This document shows positions 1 through 7,269 of a stretch of 50,917 nt of DNA, piece by piece. Position 1 is the first letter of the stretch, and the number at the start of each line of letters is the position of its first letter. Position numbers and translations under genes: made by a program. A model generated the notes under the pieces. The model did no database searches. It was not told where the DNA came from and worked only from the letters and a program-made list of their open reading frames with translations. The stretch is taken from IMG/VR virus record IMGVR_UViG_3300042112_000670, positions 1 through 50,917 of that record; one strand, 5' to 3'. Origin of the DNA: a virus.

Positions 1-1
1 A

Positions 2-97
2 TCGGGCAGTGAGCGGCATTACCTTGTGGGCGACATTCCTATCTACGCTAAGGCGTCAAGTGGCACGCCGACAATTCAAACGGAAGAACTAGCATGA
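2..97 (+). CDS. Virion-associated protein, C-terminal fragment cut by window edge
   Basis: This is an open frame of 31 residues running from the window edge to a TGA at 95-97. It matches the C-terminus of the complete gene at 40445-40816; both end in TPTIQTEELA. The stop overlaps the next start as ATGA, so the two genes are translationally coupled. The complete homolog is a small, probably beta-rich protein in the terminal module of the structural operon. Its exact role is unknown. Confidence 0.85.
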   Translation, partial: SGSERHYLVGDIPIYAKASSGTPTIQTEELA

Positions 98-408
98 CCG
101 TAGTCAACTCGGCTCTAATCGCAACTGTCTCAGTCGAGTCTGTATCTGCCTACACTATCAATAAATTAAATATGCCTTTGGCGAATACTGAATACTCGTT
201 CACATTCCCAGTAGGTACGAAGACTTTCGGTTTTAGAAATAGAAACTCAGGCACGCTGAAACTAAAGCACACGTCCGGTGGGGATTATTTTACCTTTGAT
301 CCGTATGTTACGAACTGGGTGAATGATATAAAATCATCCGCAGTGGTAACTGTCTATTTTGAGTCGCCTTCTGCTGCTCAGTACGTCGAACTGATTTACT
401 GGAGCTAA
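94..408 (+). CDS. Small structural-module protein, unknown function (copy 1)
   Basis: A 104-residue protein, near-identical to the product of 40813-41127; differences lie mainly in the first 35 residues. It is rich in Thr, Ser, Tyr and Phe with alternating hydrophobic residues, which suggests a beta-sandwich. It has no signal peptide or membrane segment. Its ATG overlaps the stop of the preceding gene, and it lies in a run of small co-directional genes that follow the ejection-type proteins in the complete copy. A virion or tail-tip accessory role is inferred from position only. Confidence 0.75.
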   Translation: MTVVNSALIATVSVESVSAYTINKLNMPLANTEYSFTFPVGTKTFGFRNRNSGTLKLKHTSGGDYFTFDPYVTNWVNDIKSSAVVTVYFESPSAAQYVELIYWS

Positions 409-477
409 ACTTTTCGGTTGGCCATCCGACACATGCCACGTTGTTAGGGTACATAAACTTTAATTGCGAGGTACACC
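409..477 (+). promoter_or_regulatory. Conserved 69-nt intergenic spacer (copy 1)
   Basis: The spacer between the two flanking genes is identical to 41128-41196 up to the last few bases before the start codon, although coding sequence on both sides has diverged between the copies. It ends in a GAGG ribosome-binding site six bases before ATG 478. No convincing sigma-70 promoter is visible. It may hold a leader, processing site or weak promoter; this is inference. Confidence 0.35.
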
Positions 478-1494
478 ATGAGTCAGACAGGTGCGGGCAA
501 AACTAAGATCGTTTTCGACAGTGCAGACGTTGCGAATAGCGACAACATTGGTGCTAATTTAATTGCGAACGGTACGCAGTTAACCGCTACAGGTACAGCG
601 TTAGACGTTAACGTAACAGCTTCGGCGTTGCCAACTGGTGCAGCTACCGAAACTACACTCGCCTCCATTTTGTCGTTGTTTCAGGCGTTAGATTTCGCTG
701 AAGACAGCGCGCACACGTCCGGCGACATGGGGATTCAAGCCCTTCTAGTTCGTCAAGACACACTTGCTGCGAGCACATCGGCTGACGGTGACTACGGCTC
801 GTTCAAGAGTAACAACCTTGGTGAATTGTATGTAAAAGACACCGGAGCAAATACAGCGCTTTCCGCGATCCAAGCAGTTCTTGAAGGATTGGACTATGCA
901 GACGGCTCCGCTTGGGCCGCTGGTTCAATGGGTATCGAAGCCCTAGCCGTTCGTAAAGATGCCTCTGGGCCGTTGACTGGTGTTGCTGACGGGGACTTCT
1001 CGCCGTTGCAAGTGAATGCAAACGGTGAATTGAAAGTCGCAGCGTCGATCACTATCGGTGATAACTATGCTGAAGACAGTGCACATTCTTCAGGCGCAGT
1101 GGGTAGCTTCTCGCTCGGTGTTCGCAACGACAACCAAGCCACATCGTTCACATCTGCGGACGGGGATTACTCCGGTTTTGCTGTTGACATCAAAGGTGCG
1201 CAATACGTTAAAGACGTTGCAGCGTCTTCTAATTTGCAGCAAATCGTAACCGTGGGAACATCAGCGGTACAACTTCCAGCTACTTCATTGAGCAACCGAT
1301 CATCCATGATGATTCAAATGCTTTCGAGTGGAACGTTGTACCTTGGATCTGCTACAGTGACTAACTCAGGCTCAACACGCGGATTTAGGATTGGTGACGG
1401 CGGATTCGTTTCTTTGGACGTTGGCCCAGCTAACTTGGTTTATGGTGTTGCTAACGCCGCTGGCAAAGACGTAATGGTTTGGGAGTTTGCATAA
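478..1494 (+). CDS. Virion-type protein with three tandem ~50-residue repeats (copy 1)
   Basis: A 338-residue protein. Three internal repeats lie at about residues 71-121, 138-187 and 195-246. Each has the pattern D-x-A-E/D-x-S-A, then V-R-x-D, then A-D-G-D-Y/F, then G-E/A-x-Y-V-K. The last 90 residues form a separate region with V-G-T-S-A-V-Q-L-P. Such DGDY-type repeats occur in phage structural proteins of unknown function. GAGG precedes the ATG by six bases. The homolog at 41197-42213 has the same length and differs in patches, mostly near the N-terminus. A decoration, fiber-base or adhesion role is possible. Confidence 0.75.
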   Translation: MSQTGAGKTKIVFDSADVANSDNIGANLIANGTQLTATGTALDVNVTASALPTGAATETTLASILSLFQALDFAEDSAHTSGDMGIQALLVRQDTLAASTSADGDYGSFKSNNLGELYVKDTGANTALSAIQAVLEGLDYADGSAWAAGSMGIEALAVRKDASGPLTGVADGDFSPLQVNANGELKVAASITIGDNYAEDSAHSSGAVGSFSLGVRNDNQATSFTSADGDYSGFAVDIKGAQYVKDVAASSNLQQIVTVGTSAVQLPATSLSNRSSMMIQMLSSGTLYLGSATVTNSGSTRGFRIGDGGFVSLDVGPANLVYGVANAAGKDVMVWEFA

Positions 1495-1496
1495 GC

Positions 1497-1802
1497 ATGA
1501 AAGTTTCAGAAGTTTCAGAGCAAGATTTACGGCACATGCACCAACTTAGCACGCTCATGAACACGGTTCAGTGTTCGGTTGGGTGGAAAGATCTGACGAG
1601 AAGCGGTGACGCTGTTCGTTGGCTCCAAAACTTAGTGCAGGATATGGCTAAAGCTTTCTCTCAGAAACCTTCTGAAAAGCCTGAAGGGGAGCTTGTGCCC
1701 CCTTCGGTTCCGGTAGAATCTAAACCATCTGAGCCGGGACTTCCCGGCTTGGGTGACGTTAAGATAAAGGCATACAACCCAGGTAAGCCAGGGAAGAAAT
1801 AA
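1497..1802 (+). CDS. Unknown small protein with Pro/Lys-rich tail (copy 1)
   Basis: A 101-residue protein starting MKVSEVSEQD. The first 60 residues look helical; the remainder is rich in Pro, Lys, Gly and Glu and is probably disordered. I chose ATG 1497 because it directly follows the preceding stop (TAA 1492-1494) and has GGGAG upstream; a longer in-frame start would overlap the previous gene. The stop overlaps the next ATG (TAATG). The product is identical to that of 42216-42521. Function is not recognised. Confidence 0.7.
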   Translation: MKVSEVSEQDLRHMHQLSTLMNTVQCSVGWKDLTRSGDAVRWLQNLVQDMAKAFSQKPSEKPEGELVPPSVPVESKPSEPGLPGLGDVKIKAYNPGKPGKK

Positions 1803-2131
1803 TGGGCAGCGGATTTTCAGCTGGGGATGTGTTCTCGGAAGTGCTGACAACGGACGGCACGACCACAGTCATTCGCGGCACTGCTACAACAACCTGGACA
1901 GCATACCCAACAACAGCAACCACCAATATCCAAAGCGTTGTCGTAGAAAATGACAGAGATGTTTCAGGGGGCATTCGCATTTGGGTGGCTCTGGATAACG
2001 CAGGAACAAACTATACTTCGCTTGGACCTGGCGATTCTTTAGAGATTACCCCCAAATCGAAACAGCAAATCTTCCTACGCACAAACTCATCTACAGCGAC
2101 ATTCAGTATGTGGGTGAATCGTGAGCTTTAA
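1802..2131 (+). CDS. Small beta-rich virion-type protein (copy 1)
   Basis: A 109-residue protein rich in Thr, Val and Gly, with a C-terminal region (about residues 50-109) that reads like a small jelly-roll or Ig-like phage head/tail accessory domain: I-R-I-W-V-A-L-D-N, then a Gly-Pro-Gly-Asp turn, then I-T-P-K. It starts at an ATG overlapping the previous stop and overlaps the next gene by 11 bp. It is identical to the product of 42521-42850. The role is inferred from composition and neighbours. Confidence 0.7.
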   Translation: MGSGFSAGDVFSEVLTTDGTTTVIRGTATTTWTAYPTTATTNIQSVVVENDRDVSGGIRIWVALDNAGTNYTSLGPGDSLEITPKSKQQIFLRTNSSTATFSMWVNREL

Positions 2132-2615
2132 TTTAAAGCGCACAGCAAGTGCTAGCATCACGGCATTTGACAACTCGACGAACGGGTTCGCTTCCACTAC
2201 GGTTCAGGCAGCCATCGAGGAAGCTAAACAATCTATACTTTCTGGGTCGCTGTCGTATCAACAAATAGCGGCAACATCCTCAACAACCACATCTTCCAAC
2301 ACCCCAGTCGCTATCAATTCCATGTCTCTAACCGTTTTATTGAGCGGGACATACCTTATAACTGGGACGTTGGCATTTTCTGCGTCAAGTTCAGGCGGCG
2401 ATGGTACGCCAGTAATCGGGCTCTATAAAAATGGCACGTTGATAACAGGCACCAATGCTTCCTTTTTTACAGGGGGCAACCAGGGGATGATGTATTCTCA
2501 AGGGATTATCACCACGCTAATAACTAGTGATGTGCTAACTCTCCGCTGGAACACCACTGGCGGGAAAACTTTGACTGGTAATATGCGGTCAATCATCATT
2601 GTTAGGATAGCTTGA
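2121..2615 (+). CDS. Tail-associated protein with C1q/TNF-like C-terminal region (copy 1)
   Basis: A 164-residue protein starting at GTG. Residues 13-35 carry the signature F-D-N-S-T-N-G-F followed by V-Q-A-A-I-E-E-A-K, common near the N-terminus of phage tail and fiber proteins. The rest alternates hydrophobic and Ser/Thr/Gly residues, in the style of a C1q-like jelly roll (L-L-S-G-T-Y-L-I-T-G-T-L and G-L-Y-K-N-G-T-L-I-T-G-T). It is probably a trimeric tail or fiber tip component. It is identical to the product of 42840-43334. Confidence 0.65.
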   Translation: MSFNLKRTASASITAFDNSTNGFASTTVQAAIEEAKQSILSGSLSYQQIAATSSTTTSSNTPVAINSMSLTVLLSGTYLITGTLAFSASSSGGDGTPVIGLYKNGTLITGTNASFFTGGNQGMMYSQGIITTLITSDVLTLRWNTTGGKTLTGNMRSIIIVRIA

Positions 2616-3118
2616 TGCCAGATTACTCTTACACTAGGAGCACTTCGTATCTTCCCGAGCAACTTATTGGGGAAATCCTGGCAGTTAATCCTACGAGTAT
2701 CTCCGGAGTCTCGACATCAGGCACCGATATAACGGTGCATGCTGGAGTATCTTTGACTCTTTTTGAGCAAGCTTCGGTAGAAACCGCCATTAGTTCGCAC
2801 GTCCCAAACACAGCACATGCCTATGTTTCTAGCGTTATCAAAAACGCAATCCAGTTCGGCAATCAACTATTGATCAACTATGCCGCTGAAAACGTGCTTC
2901 TCGGTATCACTACAGAAGGCAAGACAGGACAAGTATTAACAAAGCTGGCTTCCGTTCAGCTAGCATTGCAGGCGGGTTCGCTATACGAGGCAATCACTCG
3001 TATTAGGGCGACACCAACCTCTGAGTATGACGAAAAATACGTTACGGCTAATAGGCTCTTAGCATTCGTAAATAAAATCGAAACTTATCTTGGACTTCCT
3101 TTGAGCGAGACTTTATGA
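2615..3118 (+). CDS. Unknown structural-module protein (copy 1)
   Basis: A 167-residue protein starting MPDYSYTRST. I chose ATG 2615 because it overlaps the preceding TGA (TGATG) and has AGGA seven bases upstream. It has a beta-like first third and a helical C-terminal half; there is no signal peptide. Its stop overlaps the ATG of the small membrane protein gene (ATGA). It is identical to the product of 43334-43837. Position suggests a virion or late protein; function is not recognised. Confidence 0.65.
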   Translation: MPDYSYTRSTSYLPEQLIGEILAVNPTSISGVSTSGTDITVHAGVSLTLFEQASVETAISSHVPNTAHAYVSSVIKNAIQFGNQLLINYAAENVLLGITTEGKTGQVLTKLASVQLALQAGSLYEAITRIRATPTSEYDEKYVTANRLLAFVNKIETYLGLPLSETL

Positions 3119-3276
3119 ACATTCGAAAACTTATATCTGTCGTTGTCATGGTTACTATCGTTGTTCTTGCGCTATACGACGTGTATGCCTACACAGAAGG
3201 CGGCACTGAAGGAACAATAAGTCATCTTATCTTGTCATGGAGTTACGCGCATCCTATGGTGCCATTTATAGGCTGA
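3115..3276 (+). CDS. Small membrane protein, holin-like; in-frame UGA then continued frame (copy 1)
   Basis: A 53-residue protein with a membrane segment at about residues 5-21 (LISVVVMVTIVVLAL) and a Trp/His/Pro-containing C-terminus. The ATG overlaps the stop of the upstream gene. The frame continues after the UGA (followed by C) as LLSGHFWWR, which looks like a second membrane segment, but in this copy it ends within 11 codons because the repeat breaks at 3304. A holin or other late membrane protein is possible. It is too short for the usual minimum ORF cut-off. Confidence 0.55.
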   Translation: MNIRKLISVVVMVTIVVLALYDVYAYTEGGTEGTISHLILSWSYAHPMVPFIG

Positions 3277-3304
3277 CTTTTGTCTGGACATTTTTGGTGG
3301 CGCA

Positions 3305-3559
3305 GAATATGATTGGAGCCTATTGCCAGAATTTGGTTATCACGCCATCAAGCAGCGACTTACAGGCCAGCCAATGCCAGCAAGATCAAAATTTGGTAGC
3401 AATAAAGCATACCTCTGCACTGAAATCGCACCTAAAATCCAAGAAGTAAGACCAGAGTTTTTTTACTCTCCTCTGCCCTCCGAAATGATTTCACCGTACA
3501 CACTCTACAAAAACATGTACAAATCTTCTTCGCTTGAGCCTTGCAGTTTCATAGGCTAG
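3305..3559 (+). pseudogene. 3' fragment of a permuted papain-like amidase-type gene
   Basis: An open frame of about 85 codons begins at the repeat boundary and ends at TAG 3557-3559. It has no plausible start codon with a ribosome-binding site. The residues read E-Y-D-W-S-L-L, then F-G-Y-H-A-I-K-Q, then N-K-A-Y-L-C-T-E-I-A. The last resembles the catalytic-Cys segment (Y-x-C-S/T-E) of YiiX-type permuted NlpC/P60 enzymes. The N-terminal half with the catalytic His is missing exactly where the repeat ends. The family assignment is a pattern match by eye. A complete gene could exist on the unrearranged molecule. Confidence 0.4.
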
Positions 3560-3562
3560 TAT
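3534..3562 (+). promoter_or_regulatory. Possible sigma-70 promoter for nuclease gene
   Basis: TTGAGC (3534-3539), a 17-bp spacer and TAGTAT (3557-3562) form a 4/6 plus 4/6 match to the sigma-70 consensus. Transcription would begin near 3569, only a few bases before ATG 3574, giving a nearly leaderless mRNA. That would fit the lack of a ribosome-binding site there. Confidence 0.3.
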
Positions 3563-3573
3563 CTTTTTCAACT

Positions 3574-4005
3574 ATGCTAGAAAAAGACTTTCAGAAAAAA
3601 GTGCTCAAGTTTTTGGGCTCGCTTCCAAACTCTTGGTTTATTAAAACCAATGAGAGATCACTCATTGGTATTCCAGACATCATCGGGTGCATCCACGGCA
3701 TCTTCGTTGCACTTGAGCTCAAACGCTCCGTAAAAACAAAATCGCGCAGTAGAGCCCTACAAGAAGCCACACTCAGAAGAATACTAGCTAATGGCGGTGT
3801 CGCAGGTATTGTCGGCCCAGAGAACTGGGAAGACACTAAAAATAGATTACTTTTCATCGAAGGAGAAATGAGTGCTAAAATCCAAAGCGCACAAGGTTCA
3901 TGTCAAACAGTCGGCCCTACGAAACAAGTTTGTAATCCCAGCCTTGATAAAGTTGGAGAAGTCATCGAACTATCCAAATATAAAAACCGTAAAAAGGGTT
4001 TCTGA
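3574..4005 (+). CDS. VRR-NUC-type nuclease
   Basis: A 143-residue protein of the VRR-NUC branch of PD-(D/E)xK nucleases. G-I-P-D-I-I-G lies at residues 32-38, with the Asp at 35; A-L-E-L-K lies at 46-50, giving the E-x-K pair; a Gln follows at about 63 and G-G-V-A-G-I-V at 74-80. Family members cleave branched or nicked DNA and are common in phage replication modules. ATG 3574 is preferred because the longer frame adds only 11 unrelated residues. No ribosome-binding site is visible. About 45 C-terminal residues beyond the domain overlap the next gene in another frame. Confidence 0.8.
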   Translation: MLEKDFQKKVLKFLGSLPNSWFIKTNERSLIGIPDIIGCIHGIFVALELKRSVKTKSRSRALQEATLRRILANGGVAGIVGPENWEDTKNRLLFIEGEMSAKIQSAQGSCQTVGPTKQVCNPSLDKVGEVIELSKYKNRKKGF

Positions 4006-4297
4006 AGTCACAAAAGTCATGGCAGAGACATTCAAACTCTCACAAGACAAATTTGTAGGGCTCGTAAGAGAACACGCTCTACTCGATGAAAACGGAAGCA
4101 TCAAAGAAAAAGACGGTCAGGTCGGAACATTTGAGATCCCAGACGCAAATCTGGCGGCATGGACAACCGCACTGGGCGGATTTATGGATTCCGAGGCTGA
4201 AATTGTGCTACCATCAGGGAAGCTATCCCTCGATGACTTAGCGAAGGTAGGGCTCACACCCGAAGACTTAACGGCGTTGTCGTTTATTGTCGAGTAG
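3872..4297 (+). CDS. Unknown 141-aa early protein, overlaps nuclease by 134 bp
   Basis: Starts at GTG 3872 with AAGGAG six bases upstream. The in-frame ATG of the nuclease at 3868 sits too close to that site, so the ribosome-binding site belongs to this gene. Residues 1-45 are basic and residues 60-141 are acidic, with D-L-A-K-V-G-L-T-P-E-D-L-T near the end. No family is recognised. It overlaps the VRR-NUC gene by 134 bp and the convergent polymerase gene by 14 bp. A role in replication is inferred from position only. Confidence 0.6.
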   Translation: MLKSKAHKVHVKQSALRNKFVIPALIKLEKSSNYPNIKTVKRVSEVTKVMAETFKLSQDKFVGLVREHALLDENGSIKEKDGQVGTFEIPDANLAAWTTALGGFMDSEAEIVLPSGKLSLDDLAKVGLTPEDLTALSFIVE

Positions 4298-6125
4298 GTA
4301 GTAGCCCCTCAATCTTATCAGCCAAGCTGCGTGTGGAATGCTCTATCCCGCTAGTGAGAGAAATCAATCTAGCGGGATACGTTTTTTCCATGATATCCCG
4401 AAGCTCATTTTCAATACCGGCCTCGCCATATGGGATCTCAAACACAAGTTCATCGTGAATCGTCAAAACCATTTTCGTCTTCTTACTCTGCAAAAACTCC
4501 GCAATCCGCACCATAGCAAGCTTCATCACATCCGCACATCCGCCTTGAATTAAATAATTTACTGCGGCGTAGGATTTGTCTCTGTTGCTCGTGACACGGC
4601 CAAACCAATTTACAACCACGCCTCTAATTTCGCTGCGCGCTTTTACCTGCGCGATAAATCGTGGAATCTCAGGGGAAGCGGAAAAAATTTTATCCATCAA
4701 ATCTTGCGCGGCGAATTTTGTGATGCCAAGCCTTTCTCCAATAAGGCCAGCACCACCACCGTAAAGCGTTGTGAAGTTAATGGTCTTCGCTTGTGCACGT
4801 GTTACTCCAGCGAGCTCGGCTGTCGCAGAGTGTACATCTTTGCCGTCTTTCACCTGAGAAATTAATCCGTGCGCTTGCGCATAGTCCATCATAAGACGGT
4901 ATTCCATCGCATCGTAGTCAAGCATCGCAAAATAGTGCCCTTCACGAGGAATAAATGCGCGCCTTGGAACAAACTCTGCTTTCAAGTCGTCGTCTTCGTC
5001 TTTTCGCAAATTTTGGAGGTTTGGATTTTGGCTCGAAAATCTCCCCGTAGAGGCACCATTTTGATTAAATGATGTATGCACCACATCATCAGAATCGGCC
5101 TGATACAAAAATCCTGCGTAGTAGTTGGAATTTGATTTAGCGTCACGGTACTCTAAAATAGTCTCTGCGACGGGAGAGGAAAACTTTTTCAATACGTCTG
5201 ACTCAAAGGTTGGATTACCTTTGTCGGTATACTCAAATTTTTCGCCGTCAAAAATTTCTGCGAATAATTTTCCCGAAGCCTTAAACGTCTTGCCTGTCGC
5301 AGCTTCAAAAAGTTTTTCTGCATCCGACATACGTTTTAGCTCATACTCCAGCGCCCGCTCGCAAAAGGTGCGGTCAATGAGCACGCCATGGGATTCCATC
5401 TCAAAAAGCACTTTCGTTAGCGCGCACTCGTTCTCATACACCTGCATAATTGACGGATATTTTGGATCACGCTTTTCATCCCGCTCCTTTAAAATTGCGC
5501 GCTGCTTCTCACCTAGCTTCCATGTAATACGCGCATCCTGCTCAGCATAGGGGCGGATGAGCTCATAGGGCACACGGTCGTAATGAAGGTTTTTGCTGCG
5601 TGATTTTTTTCCGGGTACGGTCTCCCACTCCCAAAGACCGTTTTTAAGAATGTACTCTTTAACCTTGTCGTCCTTGTCCTCTCCGCAAAAGTACTTGGCG
5701 CAGTACTCTAGGCTGTAGGAAGGAAGTGCGGAATAACACACCCTACCAATTGCGGCAGTGCAGTGGATATGCGCCAAAGGATTTAATTCAATCCCAGACG
5801 CTCTCAGCATGTGCATATCGAACTTGGCGTTGTGCATGTATATCGTGCCCACGAAGGCACGCAAAAGCTCTGCAAGCACTTTTGTGTCGAACACATCGGG
5901 GTGCTCAGGATGAAAATTCAAATACGCAACAGACTTTCCATCGGCGATGATTACCGAGAAAAATCGCGCACCATGATAGGGCCGCAGTCCCGTTGTTTCT
6001 GTGTCCAAAGAAATTGAGGGGGACTCTAAAATCCCCCTCAATCCTTCCATCACCACAGCCACATTACTCACAGCAACAGAACTTGGAACTACATCGCTAA
6101 TTTTTTGTTCGTCTTTTTTAACCAC
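4284..6125 (-). CDS. Family A DNA polymerase with 3'-5' exonuclease
   Basis: A 613-residue replicative polymerase. The exonuclease motifs are LDTETTG (Asp41, Glu43), HNAKFD (98-103) and YAEQD (193-197). The polymerase motifs are LDYDAMEYR (402-410; motif A, catalytic Asp403, diverged from the usual DYSQIELR), R443/K447/F451/Y455 (motif B) and HDE (557-559; motif C). Phe451 corresponds to E. coli Pol I Phe762. There is no 5'-3' exonuclease domain. The start is GTG 6125, which overlaps the upstream gene. It is the last gene of the leftward replication operon. Confidence 0.97.
   Translation of the reverse strand: MVKKDEQKISDVVPSSVAVSNVAVVMEGLRGILESPSISLDTETTGLRPYHGARFFSVIIADGKSVAYLNFHPEHPDVFDTKVLAELLRAFVGTIYMHNAKFDMHMLRASGIELNPLAHIHCTAAIGRVCYSALPSYSLEYCAKYFCGEDKDDKVKEYILKNGLWEWETVPGKKSRSKNLHYDRVPYELIRPYAEQDARITWKLGEKQRAILKERDEKRDPKYPSIMQVYENECALTKVLFEMESHGVLIDRTFCERALEYELKRMSDAEKLFEAATGKTFKASGKLFAEIFDGEKFEYTDKGNPTFESDVLKKFSSPVAETILEYRDAKSNSNYYAGFLYQADSDDVVHTSFNQNGASTGRFSSQNPNLQNLRKDEDDDLKAEFVPRRAFIPREGHYFAMLDYDAMEYRLMMDYAQAHGLISQVKDGKDVHSATAELAGVTRAQAKTINFTTLYGGGAGLIGERLGITKFAAQDLMDKIFSASPEIPRFIAQVKARSEIRGVVVNWFGRVTSNRDKSYAAVNYLIQGGCADVMKLAMVRIAEFLQSKKTKMVLTIHDELVFEIPYGEAGIENELRDIMEKTYPARLISLTSGIEHSTRSLADKIEGLLPTRQ
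4344..4387 (+). terminator. Rho-independent terminator inside the polymerase gene
   Basis: TATCCCGCTAG (4344-4354) and CTAGCGGGATA (4369-4379) form a perfect 11-bp stem with a 14-base loop, followed by C-G and six T at 4382-4387. Read rightward, this is a textbook intrinsic terminator for the nuclease operon. It lies in the 3' coding part of the convergent DNA polymerase gene, so the same bases also encode polymerase residues near the C-terminus. Confidence 0.8.
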
Positions 6126-6439
6126 TTCTGCACCACTGGCGGGATACAGTACGACAGTTTCAAATCCTGCTCACGCGCTAAATCTACGCAAGCGTTTAAA
6201 ACTGCCGCACGGCTTCTGTTCGAGTTCTTGCAAAGGCTAGTGACAAAAGCGTCATTCGCGCCGGTTAAAATGACGTTGTATGGCCGTTGTTGAAGACGCT
6301 TTTTAATTGCCCCAGCCGAAATTTCAGACTTTTGTTCTGTCGTCTTTTTAGCCGTTTTCTTCTTTTTCGTCTTTGGTTTTGTCTTCTTCAAAATCGTACC
6401 ATTCAACTGCACCGTCTGCTCCGCAACTTCAGTCATCAT
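6089..6439 (-). CDS. Lys-rich small protein, possible DNA-binding accessory
   Basis: A 116-residue protein. Residues 15-40 form a strongly basic stretch (KKTKPKTKKKKTAKKT), followed by a helical region of about 60 residues with Asn-Ser-Asn-Arg-Ser-Arg and Ala-Ala-Val-Leu-Asn, which could resemble a small ribbon-helix or regulator fold. ATG 6439 lies six bases after AAAGGGG; a TTG at 6445 also lies in frame. It overlaps the polymerase gene by 37 bp and follows the SSB-like gene. A nucleic-acid-binding role is inferred from charge and context; no family is recognised. Confidence 0.6.
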   Translation of the reverse strand: MMTEVAEQTVQLNGTILKKTKPKTKKKKTAKKTTEQKSEISAGAIKKRLQQRPYNVILTGANDAFVTSLCKNSNRSRAAVLNACVDLAREQDLKLSYCIPPVVQKWLKKTNKKLAM

Positions 6440-6450
6440 CCTCAACCCCT

Positions 6451-7266
6451 TTAAAATGGTATGGCTTCCGTAGAAGCTTCACTCGCTTGGCCATTACCTT
6501 CGACGGCTATTTCCTCCGCAACCGTCTCGGTTTCTTCTACTGATTTGTACTTGTTTCTAGCGACTTGCTCTACCCAAAAGTTCGCAACCGGCACTAAATT
6601 CGCTGGTGTGTATTTGGTCTTTGGATCAGTTACTTTTTCAATCTCAAATGCCCACCAATTGCCTTTGTCGTTTTTCATCGGCACGGACATAAGTTGAAAC
6701 ATCTTGCCCGCTGGACTCTGATTATTGAGGACACGGCACTTTTCAAAATGCGTGACCAAGGTCTTTCCGGCATTACGCGCAGAACGGCTCAGTGTGATCT
6801 GGGCAGGTAAAACAAGATCATCAGGATCTACGTATTCGCCCTTTGAAAGACGCTCAAACATTTTTACCTGCGCTTCAAGGTCACGCAAAAATAGCATGTG
6901 CACGTTATATGTCACGTCACGGCGGAACGTCCTGCCGTCCACTTCCCATTGAAGCTCTTTTTTCTCTTGCGTGAAAGGCTCGCTGCCGATTGTCTTAGCC
7001 TTGCCGCTTGTCATCTCAACGATGCTCCAAACTTTGCTTACACCAATTGGAACAAAGTGCGCGGGCTTGCCCTTCGTTCCTAGCACAATGTTGTCTGGAC
7101 GAAGGATGATGTCTCCTGCATTGAAATCCGCCATGTATTCTTTTTCGTAGGTGTTCTGGCGCAAAACTACACGGGGCAAAACAAGGTCTTTTGTATCAAT
7201 GGTCCCGCCACCTGAAAAAGTTGACGGAAGGTTTGTGGCCTGTATTGCGACTGCTTTGGTTGTCAT
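6451..7266 (-). CDS. Probable phage single-stranded DNA-binding protein
   Basis: A 271-residue protein. The core (about residues 25-240) is a mixed beta-rich domain with many aromatic residues. The C-terminal 30 residues are acidic and end in E-A-I-P-F, the signature of SSB C-terminal tips (usually D-I-P-F) that dock replication partners. It sits between helicase and polymerase genes, as expected for an SSB. AAGGA precedes the ATG by six bases. No OB-fold can be proven by eye. A recombination mediator or other ssDNA-binding protein is an alternative. Confidence 0.6.
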   Translation of the reverse strand: MTTKAVAIQATNLPSTFSGGGTIDTKDLVLPRVVLRQNTYEKEYMADFNAGDIILRPDNIVLGTKGKPAHFVPIGVSKVWSIVEMTSGKAKTIGSEPFTQEKKELQWEVDGRTFRRDVTYNVHMLFLRDLEAQVKMFERLSKGEYVDPDDLVLPAQITLSRSARNAGKTLVTHFEKCRVLNNQSPAGKMFQLMSVPMKNDKGNWWAFEIEKVTDPKTKYTPANLVPVANFWVEQVARNKYKSVEETETVAEEIAVEGNGQASEASTEAIPF

Positions 7267-7269
7267 GGT

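Larger units (their letters stand above)
1..3304. repeat. Direct repeat copy 1 (terminal structural module)
   Basis: This segment matches 40720-44023 at a constant offset of 40719 bp with no insertion or deletion. Bases 1-1404 differ at scattered, mostly synonymous positions. From 1405 to 3304 I found no difference by eye. The match stops at the GCA at 3302-3304, after which copy 1 enters a broken amidase-like gene and copy 2 enters a terminase gene. It holds seven genes and the end of an eighth. Its upstream part resembles the equivalent part of a related phage rather than a plain copy of the downstream one. Confidence 0.95.

Noticed and set aside
3237-3449. 70-codon frame across the repeat border
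   Set aside because: It runs out of frame with the small membrane gene and the amidase fragment and mixes both; the neighbouring frame has the meaningful motif.
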